In this document: in pieces, positions 46,735-58,009 of the stretch
How the letters are laid out: each line of letters opens with the position of its first letter
How positions within the stretch are numbered: position 1 is the first letter of the stretch
DNA from: Rattus norvegicus
Taxonomy: Eukaryota; Chordata; Mammalia; Rodentia; Muridae
NCBI RefSeq assembly: GCF_036323735.1
Contig: NC_086031.1
Location: forward strand, 49,553,225 to 49,617,224
Length of the DNA stretch: 64,000 nt
Reading direction: 5' to 3'
Made by a program: the position numbers and the translations under genes
Notes under the pieces: model-generated
Databases searched by the model: none
What the model saw: the letters and a program-made list of their open reading frames with translations, nothing else
Told to the model about the DNA's origin: nothing

Positions 46735-46925
46735 TTGAGACAGAAATGCACATATTCTAGGCCGAAACTCACTGTGTAACCAAGGATGACCTTGAACGAA
46801 TGATCCTCCTGCCCCCACTTCCCATTCACTGGGATCACAGACATCAGCCTCCGTGTCTGTTTATTCAGTGCTAGAGATTAAATCCAGGACTTCTTGCATG
46901 CTTGACTCTGCTAACCCACGCCCTT
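46735..46925 (-). repeat. B4 SINE, reversed
   Basis: A reversed B1-like half (TTGAGACAGAAATGCACATA ... GGGATCACAGACATCAGCC) is followed by a reversed ID-like half (AGTGCTAGAGATTAAATCCA ... CTGCTAACCCACGC). This is the composite layout of B4. Confidence 0.75.
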
Positions 46926-47119
46926 AAATAACCTTCTTTTTCTAGTATCCCCATCCTGTGTCCCCAGGATGGAGGCTGATTCTCTTGTCAGAACTCTTCA
47001 GCAGGACACACTCGGCCCAGATTCCACCCAAGTGTCCACCATGAAAGGAGGAAGAGACCGAACAGTTTGGGAAACGTGTCGCGTCACACTGTGCGTGAAG
47101 GCTTCCAGCGGTCCGGAAG

Positions 47120-47280
47120 GCTCACCAGTTCTTGCTCTGTGGCTTTAGACAAGTCAAGTTTCCAAGCTTGGAGTCCTCGCCTGCAAAATCTGGTCGTGGG
47201 CTTTCAGGAAGATTACATGAGGGAATAAAAATAAGACACCCAGTATAGTGACAGTCACATGGTGGTGGCAGAAATTATCT
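47120..47280 (+). repeat. MIR SINE remnant
   Basis: CTTTAGACAAGTCAAGTTTC, CCTGCAAAATCTGG and ACATGAGGGAATAAAAATAA fit the MIR core. Confidence 0.55.
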
Positions 47281-47514
47281 TAGAGAAAACATCTGTCCCT
47301 CCTCCAAGTTCAGATGCCTAATGGGACTGCCTGACGTTCTGCAGGTAAGTCAAGGGGCCGGTGGCTTCAGGTAGAGCAATGCCAGGACCCCCGGCATAGT
47401 GCATGGCACCCTCATCAAAAAATTGCAGCTTGATCACTCCACCCTATCCCCCTTTTGTCTATACTCCAACTGTCTACTCTCACACACTCATCCTGGTGAG
47501 ACAAATACATATCG

Positions 47515-47695
47515 AAAGTTTTATTTATTTTTAAATATTATGTGTGGGTGTGTGCGTGCGTGTGTAAGCGCCGATGCCTGTGGAGGGCAGAGGATCCAGA
47601 AGAGCTGGAGTTACAAGCAGTTGTGAGCTGCCTGGCGTGAGTCCTTTCCCAGAGCCGGAAGTGCTTTTAACCCACGAGCCATCTCTCCAGCCTCT
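47515..47695 (-). repeat. B3/B2-type SINE, reversed
   Basis: It begins TTTATTTATTTTTAAATATT and ends GTGCTTTTAACCCACGAGCC with CATCTCTCCAGCC, the reversed head of a B2/B3 element. Confidence 0.75.
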
Positions 47696-47759
47696 TATAT
47701 GTTATTTTTAAACTAAACTCTTTTTAAGTTGCCTTTCTAGGCTGCACGTCTGACACCAT

Positions 47760-47940
47760 TCTAAACATTGCACCTGCAATAACTTGCAATGTCCTACTAA
47801 TTGGTGTCACCACTGTCCCCACTTCAGAGGCACAGGCTACAGGGAGGTTAAGGGTCTTACTTGGGATCACACAGCTTACAGAGGGCAGAGCTGGGTGACA
47901 CCTAGACGGTCCAGCTAGCTCCTGAGTCCATGCTTGCAAC
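47760..47940 (-). repeat. MIR SINE remnant, reversed
   Basis: CTTCAGAGGCACAGGCTACA, TTACTTGGGATCACACAGCT and GGCAGAGCTGGG are reversed MIR blocks. Confidence 0.6.
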
Positions 47941-47944
47941 CAGC

Positions 47945-48905
47945 CCCTGCATTTTCTCAGCCAGCAGCTAGAACCTGCCTCCTTTCCTGCCTCCACCCAA
48001 GCTCTCAGGCCCAGGCCACATCAGGACAAATGCCAGCTAACTGCTTAATGCTCTGCAAATCCCAGAGCCAAGAAGTATTTTGGGCCTATAAATATTTTAC
48101 TCTAGCTTAGAAGGTGGTGAGAACCTAAATGCTAGCTCCCTCCATTTTGCAAGGACTGGGACAGGCCTTGGGGAGGAAAGCAGTCCCTTGCGAGGCTGGG
48201 GAACTCTCCAGATTGCTAGTTCTAGACTGTCCGTCCTCTGCCCCACTTGCCCATGCAGCAGCCCGCAGTCTTTGCAGGGTGGGTCTTGCCGTGGTGCTGA
48301 TAGGACAGCTCCTCCCGCAAGTGCCTGTTAAAGGCGCCACAGCTCTTTGGAGGAATCAGTTAAGATGCCCATTTCACAAGGCTGGAACATCTTAACCACA
48401 CCACACCATAAGGAGGATGGATATATAATATGGAAACAAAAAAGCAGCGGTGGAGGGGAATAAAGGAAGAGAGGGTAAGGGGAGAGAAGAGCCTAGAGCA
48501 TTCCACAGTATAGAGCGGTAGCTAAATGCAGATCCAGAGCTGCCCGGATTTTCCCCATCCCTACACACCGCTATGCAAATATGGGCACTGATGGTGCCTG
48601 AGGTCTAGAGGCAGTCCAGAGCATAGATATACAGACAGGGGCGCTATGAAAGGAAGGGTACAAGAGTCTCACTCTTACTGTACTGCCTGTTAGTAAGGCA
48701 AGACCTTACTTAGCACAGCGCTGATCTCTCTGTGGTCAGCATCGTGTCAGCCATTTCAAGGCAGTACAAACACTGCACAGAAGGTTTCATATCTGACCTA
48801 AGCTTCATTTCCATTTGGGTATCATTAGACCAACTGATGTAGGTAGGACTGGAATGGAGCGGATATCCGAAGCTAGACAGCAAGCGGAGTTTTCATGTTT
48901 AAACT
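47945..48905. other. Unique sequence
   Basis: It contains a MEF2-like CTATAAATAT at 48085-48094. No exon or repeat is recognised. Confidence 0.45.
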
Positions 48906-48951
48906 ATGGCAGGGCTGGTGAGGAGACTCAGCAGGTCAGAGTATACTGCTC

Positions 48952-49136
48952 GGGCAGGAGAGATGGGTCAGTGGTTAAAAGCATACATGTCCTTGAAGAC
49001 AGACTGAGTTTAATTCCCAGCTTCCACATCAGGCAGCTCTCGACAACCTGTAACCCTAATTTTAAGAGATCTGACACACCTCCAACCTCCCCAGACACCT
49101 ACACATAACTAATAATCATTAAAAGGAAGACAAAAC
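48952..49136 (+). repeat. Inner B2/B3-type SINE nested in the outer one
   Basis: The body starts GGGCAGGAGAGATGGGTCAG and ends in an A-rich tail (ATTAAAAGGAAGACAAAAC). It is flanked by the direct repeat ATACTGCTC at 48943-48951 and 49137-49145, which is the target-site duplication made from the outer element. Confidence 0.85.
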
Positions 49137-49262
49137 ATACTGCTCTTTCAGAGGACCCGAGTTCTGTCTCCAACACCTACACCATGCAGTTCACAGCCGC
49201 CTGTAACCCTAGCTCCAGGGGATCTGATGGCGCGCCCCGTACTCAGTGGGCATGTGCATTCA

Positions 49263-49328
49263 GAAGAGAGTCGGCCTTTATCAGACAACGAATTCATGAT
49301 GTCACAGCTTCCAGAACCATGATCAACA
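49263..49328 (+). repeat. 66-bp duplicated segment, copy 1
   Basis: It contains AGTCGGCCTTTATCAGACAA and CAGAACCATGATCAACA. It aligns without gaps to 49981-50046 at about 90 percent identity, with a constant offset of 718 bases. Confidence 0.9.
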
Positions 49329-49389
49329 CACCCACATAGGACGTACGCATAATTTTAAAACAATATTTTTTTTAAAAGATCACAGCAGG

Positions 49390-49572
49390 GACTAGAGAGA
49401 TGGCTCAGTGGTTAAGAGCACTGACTGCTCTTCCAGAGGTCCTGAGTTCAAATCCCAGCAACCACATGGTGCCTCACAGCCATCTGCAATGGGATCTGAT
49501 GCCCTCTTCTTGGTGTCTGAAGACAGCTACAGTGTACTTATATATAATAAATAAATAAATCTTAAAAAAAAA
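49390..49572 (+). repeat. B2 SINE
   Basis: A B2 body (ACTAGAGAGATGGCTCAGTG ... ATATATAATAAATAAATAAA). Flanks GATCACAGCAGG and AGTCACAGCAGG suggest a target-site duplication. Confidence 0.92.
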
Positions 49573-49583
49573 AGTCACAGCAG

Positions 49584-49763
49584 GCTGCAGAGATGGCTTA
49601 ATGGTCAGAAGCACTGGCTCCTCTTCCAAAGGACCTGGGTTGTATTCCTAGCACACAATATTCCCAGCACTCGCATGGTGGTTCACAATGTCTGTAGCTC
49701 TAGTCCCATGGGATCGAAGCCCTCTTCTGTTCTCAGAAGGTATTAGGTATGCACACAATACAC

Positions 49764-49766
<3 letters not shown>
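49584..49766 (+). repeat. B2/B3-type SINE, diverged
   Basis: CTGCAGAGATGGCTTAATGG, CGCATGGTGGTTCACAATGT and CTCTTCTGTTCTCAGAAGGT. It ends at a GT microsatellite. Confidence 0.8.

Positions 49767-49767
<1 letters not shown>

Positions 49768-49807
<40 letters not shown>
49768..49807 (+). repeat. (GT)n microsatellite
   Basis: About 19 GT units at the 3' end of the preceding SINE, consistent with growth from its tail. Confidence 0.95.
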
Positions 49808-49814
49808 TGAATGA

Positions 49815-50070
49815 TTTGTTTCACATGCTGAATAATCTCCAAAGTGTAGCATTCAAAGGCCGGGCCCTTGGGAAGTGACTAAGTCAGGACAGAGTTCCTA
49901 TGAACAGGATTAGTGCCTTCTTCCACGTGGCTTAAAAAATGCCGTCATCCGTCTGTGACGTGAAGACACAGAAGTGCAGGGAAGAAAGTCGGCCTTTATC
50001 AGACAATGAATCCGTGATGGCATAGCTCCCAGAACCATGATCAACATATTTCTGATGTTTATATGTTCCA
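49815..50070 (+). repeat. Old L1-type 3' remnant
   Basis: GGGCCCTTGGGAAGTGACTA, GAACAGGATTAGTGCCTTCT and AAGTCGGCCTTTATCAGACA fit an ancient mammalian L1-terminal sequence, recalled from memory. It contains copy 2 of the 66-bp duplication (49981-50046). Confidence 0.5.
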
Positions 50071-50163
50071 CAGAGTAAGACATACATGCTTGTACCAAAC
50101 ACACAGAAGTATGTACCCCCTCACCCCAGATATACGCACTCACACTGAGACCAGACATACAGG

Positions 50164-50340
50164 GGCACACACACTCTCATACACTACACATACACATATA
50201 CATGTACACATATACAAAAACACACATGTTCACTCTCACATGTTCTTAAATGCATAAGCCAGTTTAACTTTACTGTTTTCCTTTTCTTTTTCTTTCTTTT
50301 TTCTTTTCTCTTTCTTTTTTTTTTTTTTTTTTTTTTTTTT
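50164..50340 (+). repeat. CA-rich then pyrimidine-rich low complexity
   Basis: Irregular CA/TA repeats at 50164-50235, then TTTC/TTTT tracts and a T-run to 50340. Confidence 0.85.
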
Positions 50341-50482
50341 TGAGACAGGGTTTTCTCTCTGGACCCCTGGCTGTCCTGGAACTCATTCTGTAGACTAGAG
50401 ACTGGCTTCAGACTCAGAGATTCACCTGTATCTACCTCCTGAGAGCTGGGATTAAAGACACGCGCTGCCATTGCCCGGCTAA
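50341..50482 (-). repeat. B1 SINE, reversed
   Basis: TGAGACAGGGTTTTCTCTCT, GGCTGTCCTGGAACTCATTC and GAGCTGGGATTAAAGACACG are the reverse of B1. A T-run at 50489-50514 follows. Confidence 0.92.
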
Positions 50483-50514
<32 letters not shown>

Positions 50515-50730
50515 TTGAAACAAGGTCTTTCATTATGATCTGGCACTTGCTAATTCAGCTAGGCTGATTGGTCAGGAAGTCTCAAGAATCCTCCTATCCC
50601 TGTCCTCTCCTGCCATGGATTTATAAGCACATGCCACCATGTCTCCAACTTTTAAGTAAATAAATACACTGGGAACTGAACCCGGGCCATTATGTTTGCA
50701 TGCCAAGCACTTTATCAACAACACCGACCC
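50515..50730 (-). repeat. B4 SINE, reversed
   Basis: A diverged reversed B1-like half (TGAAACAAGGTCTTTCATTA, CACATGCCACCATGTCTCCA) is followed by a reversed ID-like half (GAACTGAACCCGGGCCATTA, TGCCAAGCACTTTATCAACA). Confidence 0.75.
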
Positions 50731-50734
50731 TTGC

Positions 50735-52935
50735 TGTCCTTCCCTCAGGTCTGTTTCCAATCCTGTCGGGTGGCCTGTAGTAGCAGCCAGCTTTCCTTGG
50801 GGAACAGTTATGGACCTGAAGCAATACATGTGTGGTACCTGGGGCCGGATGGAAAGGCAAAAATGGGCATCCTCAGCTTGCAAGGAAAGGGCTTGTCCTG
50901 AGTCATCGTGTCAAGTGGCAGCAGAGCTTGAGGTGACCACTCGGCCTTCTGTCAAGGTTAAATCTCAACCTCTCTCAGGTCTGGAATTATAAAGAGACTC
51001 TTGGGCTTGAGGATGGGGCCTGGAGACATTTGCTAGTGTTCGTCTGGTCTAGCCTCTAACCTCTGGCAGCCTCTGAGAACAGAGGGAGGACAATCTAAGA
51101 GGTGTCTGGGACACCCTCCACTGATTCATCGGCCAAGTCCTTGGCAGAAATGGGGATCCCTAGGCAGCAGAGAGAAGACAAGGGCAGGCAGCTAGTGTAC
51201 CCATTGAGTGGGCAGAGGATTGGCAGAAGTCAGAGGAAACGGCTACAACTTGGCAAGAGCCGTGTGGGATCAGTACCCCGAGCCCGCCTGACTGGCTCCT
51301 ATCTCAGAACAGGGATTAAGGTTGTTCAGAGACAATCGGATCCACTATTTCCCTCCCATATGCCTTCTGAGCCCTAGGACTCTGCAGTTCTTAAGAATTC
51401 CCTGATCCCCAGATTAGCATGGCCCCCTTTCTGACCTAAGGGAAAGATGGGGCTCCTGAGGTAATCTCAGGTACTCAAACTTGACTCGGAATAAATCATC
51501 GAGCAGGAGCCCTGCACCGCCTCCAGCCCAGCCCTGCTGTTCCCAGCAGAGGCTTCTGAATGCTGAAAAGCCCAGATTCAGCATGCCCACCACCCATTTC
51601 CCAATCAGCATTCTCTGACTGTTCCCTGACCCTGAGGGAACCTACACCCCCTCTGCCAGAGGGACATCACATAGCTAGACGTTCTGAGTATCTCACCTCT
51701 ACCCCAGAGCTAAAACAAACAAAACACGTTTTCTAGTTCTTCATTCTGAGGCTTGCTTATCTCAGCGCCTGGTCTCAGAAGCAGAAGTGAAGTCTGAACT
51801 TCAGGGAGAGGCCTCAGAACTTCCTGGCTACAGACTCCTGCTGTCAGCATATCTGGTTTATCTTGCTGAATTGCTCCATCCAACGGCTCCACGCAAAGCA
51901 GTATCCTTGGTTCCTTTTCAATTAGCCAAGAGGAATGATTTAGTGCTAATGAAAATCAGCGGTTTAAAACTGTCCCACAAATCACAGGGGGCTGGAGGTC
52001 TGGTATAAATGCCTCCTGGGGAGGCTGGGCTAGGCCTGGGAAGCATGAAGCCCGCCCAAAGCTTCCTACAACTAACTATACAGTGGGGCAGAAAAGCCAC
52101 CCTCCTTCCCCTGGTCCTCCCCCCACCTCTGCTCCTCCTTACTCCTCCCAGTCACTTTCCTGGAATCCAGAATGTTCCGGCTTCACAGCCTCCAACTGCA
52201 AACACGCTAGCACTGTGTTCGGCTCCTGTAATGCAGATTAAAACTTTGGAGTTCGAAGCTGCAGGACAGACATCTAGGTCCTGAGGAATAGGACTTAAGA
52301 AACCATCTGGAGGTTTTGTTTCTTAAGTGACAGCTTAGGTCCAGGGTGGAATGAGCCAGGCTGCTGGGTGGGTGGGGGAGGAGCAGCTGTGAGTGGAGCC
52401 TTGGGAGTGGGGACCTCCATCAGACAGAGTGAGCCCTAGGCAGCCAGCCAGGTGACGGTCTCCATCTTTCTCATGTTCACTCTATGATTTTCCTCTCCCA
52501 ACCCAAGGCTTCCAGCATTTCTCCATAGATGAGGTTTCCAGCTGGGCTGATGGACTGTCTCATTCGGCAAAGGCTGGGGCACTGGGCTGGGCCAGGGGAA
52601 GGGAGGTCCCTTGGTGACAGAGCAGAGAGATCTCTAGGATTCTGGAAGGGCTTCCAAGCCTCCAGCCTCCAAGCCACTTTCCTGTGTGGGGGCTGGGTTT
52701 TGCTGAAACCACAGGTCAGGCAAGTCAGTACCTCTCACCTACCCTCACCCCCACTAAGTTACAGTATTAACTTTTTATGGCTATTTTTAGGGTGTGTGGA
52801 GGATCTATCTATAAGGTGTGTGGCTTCTGGGAAGTTGCTTAGCCTTTCCTAAGCTTTAGATGCTTCTAGAGAACAAGGGTGACAAATATCACTGAACTAT
52901 AAAGATGAAACAAACATTCAGGATAGGAACACATG
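50735..52935. other. Long unique stretch with homeobox-like motifs
   Basis: Little repeat content. At 51918-51960 CAATTAG and GCTAATGA lie close together. A possible MIR tail lies at 52820-52880. No exon is supported. Confidence 0.45.
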
Positions 52936-52939
52936 GGAA

Positions 52940-53070
52940 ACACTTTAATATTATTATTATTAATATGTTATTATCACCATTAATTATAGTATTTTATTTA
53001 TCATCATTATTATTATTGTTATGCTGTTATTCTTCTTATTCTTCTTATTATTATTATAATTATTATAATA
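52940..53070 (+). repeat. (TTA/ATT)n low-complexity tract
   Basis: Interrupted TTA, ATT and CTT triplets over about 130 bases. Confidence 0.93.
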
Positions 53071-53262
53071 GCTGGAGAGCTGGCTCAATGGTTAAGAACA
53101 CTTGCTGCTTCCCCAAGGATCCAAGTTCTACTCTCAAACACCCAGGTAAGTCGCTCACAATGTCTGCTCCAGGGAATTCAAAGCCCTCTCCGGCCTCTGT
53201 AGACACCAGCACACAACTGACACATATGCATACAGATAAGTAAAAATAAATCTTAAAAAACA
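53071..53262 (+). repeat. B2/B3-type SINE
   Basis: GCTGGAGAGCTGGCTCAATG at the head and AAAATAAATCTTAAAAAAC at the tail, with a diverged middle. Confidence 0.88.
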
Positions 53263-53332
53263 AAACATATATGTAAGAAAAATCCAAAAATGCATATATA
53301 CCGTAAAACTGACTGTACTATCAATTTTTTTA

Positions 53333-53510
53333 AAGATTTATTTATGTATTACATATGAGTACACTGTAGCTGTCTTCAGACACACCAGAAGAGGACATCA
53401 GATCCCATTACAGATGGTTGTGAGCCACCATGTGGTTGCTGGGACTTGAACTCAGGACCTCTGGAAGAGCAGTCAGTGCTCTTAACCACTAAGTCATCTT
53501 TCCAGCTCCT
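53333..53510 (-). repeat. B2 SINE, reversed
   Basis: A full reversed B2 from AAGATTTATTTATGTATTAC to CATCTTTCCAGCTCC. Flanks TACTATCAATTTT and TACTATCATTTT form an imperfect target-site duplication. Confidence 0.95.
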
Positions 53511-53571
53511 ATACTATCATTTTAAGTATTTATCTCTTTACTATAATAGACTAAGCTACTTTTTTTTTAAA

Positions 53572-53745
53572 GAATTATTTAATGTATATGAGTACACTAT
53601 AGCTGTCTTCAGACACACCAGAAGAGGGCATCGGATCCCATTACAGATGGTTGTGACCCACCATGTGATTGCTGGGAATTGAACTCAGGACCTCTGGAAG
53701 AATAGTCAGTGCTCTTAACCGCTGAGCCATCTCTCTAGCTCTGCA
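53572..53745 (-). repeat. B2 SINE, reversed
   Basis: A second reversed B2, from GAATTATTTAATGTATATGA to GAGCCATCTCTCTAGCTC, about 60 bases after the first. Confidence 0.95.
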
Positions 53746-53983
53746 CCTTTCCTTTTTACTTTTCAGTTTCCGAAAGTCATTCAACATATACTTACTGGAT
53801 CACGAATCATATGTGACTGGATTGCCTGAACCCTAGCTAATCTTCTCCCATTGCTGCCCCTGGGTGGTGTTTCCAGTTTTCCACTGTTGTAGTTTCTTAT
53901 TCCGTTCTGTTTTGTTTGTTTGTTTCTTGGGTTTTTTTGTTTGTTTGGTTGGGGTTTTTTTGGCTTGTTGCTTTTGTTTTTCA

Positions 53984-54120
53984 GAAACAGGGTTTTTTCT
54001 GTATAACCCTGGCTGTCCTGGAACTCTCTCTGTAGTTCAGGATAGCCTCAGACTTAAGAGATCTGCCTGCCTCTGCCTCTGAGTGCTGGGATTAAATGTG
54101 TGTGCCACCTCCACAACCTG
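53984..54120 (-). repeat. B1 SINE, reversed
   Basis: AGAAACAGGGTTTTTTCTGT, CCTGGCTGTCCTGGAACTCT and GAGTGCTGGGATTAAATGTG. A T/G-rich tract precedes it. Confidence 0.92.
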
Positions 54121-54534
54121 GAGGTTTTCCCAACATCGTGCACAAGATCCTGACAAACCGGCATACGTTTTGTTTGTGATCTGGATCATTTCCTTAGGCT
54201 TCATTCTTAGAAGGAGGACCGTTGTGTCCAAGAGGAGAGTCCTGAAAAGCCTCTCAGCTACAAATCGCAGATCGCTGTTCCGAAAACCCAGCCAACTCCT
54301 CCTGCATCGTGTCTGGAGCGTCTGACTCATTCTTATCAGCAGGGCATCATGCATCGCCACTGCTGTGTTCTGCAGAGGGCCTGTCCCCCAGCTGGGAGCC
54401 TGGCCACACGTACCAGAGCATGAATGGGCCAATGGGTAAAGGAGCACAGCTGGAGAAGGTGTGTGGGCGCCCCTCGACCCTCACTAGTCAGAAGAGCCCG
54501 TCTGTTCTCCCTCCCACTAAACCAAGAACATGGA

Positions 54535-54667
54535 CTGGCTGGGTGTGGATGCATATGCCTTCACTGCTAGCATTGGAGAGGCAGAAGCAGATCTCTGTGA
54601 GTTCAAGGCCAGCCTGATCTATAAAGTGAGTTCCAAGACAGTACCACCCACTGAGATCCTGTCTCAA

Positions 54668-54668
<1 letters not shown>
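54535..54668 (+). repeat. B1 SINE
   Basis: GGCTGGGTGTGGATGCATAT, GAGTTCAAGGCCAGCCTGAT and TGAGATCCTGTCTCAAAA. Confidence 0.9.

Positions 54669-54701
<33 letters not shown>
54669..54701 (+). repeat. (ATCA)n microsatellite in a B1 tail
   Basis: About eight ATCA units directly after the B1 end CTCAAA, consistent with expansion of its A-tail. Confidence 0.95.
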
Positions 54702-54702
<1 letters not shown>

Positions 54703-54704
54703 CA

Positions 54705-55985
54705 AACCTCAAATGCTCTGAATTGGGGCTGAGAACTTTCTGTCCATAGAGAGCATTAAATAATGGGTCTGTGCCTTCCTCAGTGTCCTCTTGGCATTTA
54801 AAGACACAGAGCTGTTCCTCTAGCTGGAATGCTCAGTGCCAGGGGTGTGGTAACCTGTGTCTGTGGGAAAGCCTTGCAATCCATAGGGCGCAGAACCACT
54901 GAGGAGAATGCCAGGGAGGCTAAGTGTAATCACCACGGAGCCCCTGTGAGTGCTGGGTACTAAGATGCATAGTTGTCAACATGATCTGTCTTGAATAGTT
55001 AAGCACTGCTAGAGCAGCCTGCTCTGTCCACGGGAGAGGAGGTCTCATGGTATGAGGCTCCTTGCCTTCCTGAGAGACCTGGCTGGTCGCTATCCACATG
55101 GGAGGGGGACAGGGTGGACGGGCAAAAGCTTATGACACCCCTGCTCCTTTACCTATGTCCCTCAGTGCTGTAAGCCCGGCAAGACCTTGTTCAGACACAG
55201 CCTGTGGCCTGTGGAGAAACTCTTCATTGCTTGTCTCACCAACCTTACTGAGACCTCCGCCTTGTGTGGGGTTCAGAACTATCTCACAGAGAGGAGCTCG
55301 CGTGGCCCTGTTCCACCATCCGTCCATGCAAAGTGTTCATGGCTCTCTGCCCTGCACTTCACATGAGCACCCCTAAGCTGAAGCCTATCTCCCCAACTCA
55401 CTACAAGCCATCTCAGAAGGTTCAGGTTTAAACGAAGTAGGACAGCCTCCTGCTGCTGGCAAAATGGCAGGAATGCCCTGTCCTGAAGTACAGGGTCCTC
55501 TTGCTACCACCTGACTCCTCCCTCCCTCCCTTTTTGGGTAATGTTTGTTGCCATGGAGATTCGAACACAACGGGGCAGGTAGAAAGCCTGTTGCTTGGCA
55601 ACGAGATGCTAAAGGTACAGGATTGGCTGCCAAGGTCTAAAGGAGCAGAAAAGATGATGTGGGAAGGTGGGAAATAGAGAAACACCCTGGGGGGACACAA
55701 AGGCATAGGAGAGAAGCAGAGAGCAGGACCAGATGGAGAGAACATAAATACAGAAGCAAGAAGAGAGAGCAGCATGTGACCTCCCTAGGGCTGGGTCACC
55801 ATTTGTGTATTTGCTAAAATGCCCTTGGAGAAACAACCAAAACAAACAAGCATCAGTGTCTTTTCATAAACTGTGTTTATGTTGTAGCAGGATGACCGAA
55901 GGAAAAAAAAAAACAAACCACAAAAATTTTAAAAGTCCTTAACTATAAGGGCTGAGGAACCTGATGCGGTGACATCATGCTGCAA
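54705..55985. other. Unique sequence with an X-box-like site
   Basis: No repeat family recognised. GTTGCTTGGCAAC at 55590-55602 is a strong X-box palindrome. GTTGCCATGGAGAT at 55547-55560 is a partial match 43 bases before it. Confidence 0.5.
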
Positions 55986-55989
55986 CAGG

Positions 55990-56222
55990 AAGCAAACCTG
56001 GGGTGGAACCTACATTCTTCCTACGACTTCCCTGGTGTGTGAGCCAATTGGGAGGGTTAACCAGCTTGCTCTTCACTTCTCTCCTCTGTAAAATGGGAAC
56101 AGCAGAGGTAGGTGACACACACCTGTAATCTCAGCACTCCGGTGACTGAGGCGGGACAGTCATAAGTTCAAAGCCGGCTTGGACTATCTAGTGTGACCAT
56201 GTCGATAATAAACAAAACCAAA
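55990..56222 (+). repeat. MIR-like tail then B1-like SINE
   Basis: CTCCTCTGTAAAATGGGAAC (56082-56101) is a MIR block. It is followed by a diverged B1 (GACACACACCTGTAATCTCA, TAAGTTCAAAGCCGGCTTGG) at about 56108-56222. Confidence 0.65.
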
Positions 56223-56224
56223 AG

Positions 56225-58005
56225 GTGGAACAGCAACGTGTACCATAGGGCTGGGAAGATGCGATGGACCCTGGCACATGGGAGGTCAGGTCACTGCTGG
56301 CCTTTTACATTTACAACCAACCTGTGCTGTTATCCCTTAATCACTACGTATGGATGAAATGGACAGAGTCCTCTTCGGGTGCCCAAGGACCTGACTTCCA
56401 CTCAAATTAATGAACCCACTGTCTATGGTACCCAAGCAAGCTACCAACAGAAGCCAGTGGCTCATCTGCTAAGTGGCATGACAGTCTCTCACAGCAGTGG
56501 GTAGAGGAGCAGGCTGGTGTGAGTCTGCCCCAATGTCTGCTGGGTACCCTGAACAGACTATTGGAGGCCCACGATCTGTAAACCCACCCCTATTGGCCCC
56601 TCCTCCTGGCAAGCCTTCGGAGTAAACTTACAGATCCAGATGGGGGACTTTCGAGCTTCCTGAATTGTATGTGACCGTGGAGAAAACCACGAGAAGCAGA
56701 ACCCAGTCACGTGGTTGGCAAAGACAGCGCCTCCATTGTAGTTTTCAAGCAAACTAATTTGGTCAGACTAGTGACTTCCATCACCAGAGGCAAAACAAAA
56801 AAGACTGACAGAGGCAGCTGTGTGACTTCTGAATACACCATGCCATGTGGGAACCACAGGAGGTCCGTCATGAGTGGAGGGCCACAAATCTTAGGAGAAG
56901 CTGTTTAAGGAGGGTGAAATTGTCCCGAGTTATTTTGGGCAGGACAAATTGTCCAACTACTGGTGCTACAGCTACTCAGGAAACTGTAGCAGCTTGGGGC
57001 CCATAAAGTTCAGGGAATCCTTTCAGACGGGTCTTGAGTCTTTCTTGCAGTCATTTTCACCTAAGTGTGCTGGTCCTGCCTCCGGGAGCGACTTCGTGGG
57101 CTGAGAAGGTACTAACTCAAGGTTCATGCAAGGACTATGGTGGCAGGCAGGCGAGCAATGACTCACTCAGACAGATGCTGTTTAACTCAGCTGTCTCGCT
57201 GTCTCCACGGCTTCCTGAGTTCTCTCCCCCGGTACTTGAAACACCTCTGTGGTTTTAAAGCCAACTTTCCCAATAATGCCAACAAGATACCAGAGGGGCG
57301 CAGCTGCCATTTCTGTTTGGCTAGAGCCTAGCTTACCAGAAGTAGGATGGCTGAGAGTGGAGATTGGTAGGACCAAGGAAGCCAAGATGAATGCCAGCAA
57401 GAGCTGGTAGGCTCCCGGCTCCAAGCTGGGCCCACTGCAGCATCCTGAGCCTAGAGCAGTTCTCTGGGGCCTCCCAAGGGCTGGATCTACAGCAAGGCTA
57501 AAGAACTAGGACCAATTTCATGGTAAACAAGACAAAACAAAATTTAGAGGAGGGTCTTGTCAGTCTTAGGAACATGGGGTTACTCTAGGCAGGCTGGTAC
57601 CCTTCATGAGGAAACATGAAGAAAAGTTCTTGGAGTACAGCAACAAGGGAGACTCAAGACCACTGTAGGAGACAGCCTTGACGGTGAGTGTGCCTCAGAA
57701 CCATCTGGCTTGGTCGTCATCTTCAACGCATTGATGGCGAGCAAGTTCACCCACAGCCACTCACTCAGGTGGGTAAGTAAAGGAATGGGTAAGGGAAGCA
57801 TTCATGAGAGGCCTATCGTGAGGTCACCAGAGAGGAGGGAGTGGGTAGCCTGAGCTAGGCACGGTTAGGTTTCCTGAGAGCTCGTAGAGTAAGTGTGGGA
57901 GACACCTGTGTTTCAACTACTTTTACAGTTAAGTTTTTATTGTATTTATAATGTTGTGTGTGTGTGTTCATTCATGAACATCCATGTTATGGTAAAAATA
58001 AAAAA
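56225..58005. other. Unique sequence
   Basis: No exon recognised. A short GT run lies at 57955-57966. Confidence 0.45.
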
Positions 58006-58009
58006 AATA

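Larger units (their letters stand above)
48909..49370 (+). repeat. Outer B2/B3-type SINE, split
   Basis: Its left part (GGGCTGGTGAGGAGACTCAG ... ATACTGCTC) ends at 48951. It resumes at 49146 with TTTCAGAGGACCCGAG and runs to an A/T-rich tail near 49370. The interruption is another SINE. A 66-base foreign segment (49263-49328) sits inside its distal half. Confidence 0.75.

Noticed and set aside
48909..49810. Regularly repeated blocks resembling a CRISPR array
   Set aside because: The blocks are diverged SINE bodies of about 180 bases with tails, not short identical repeats with unique spacers.
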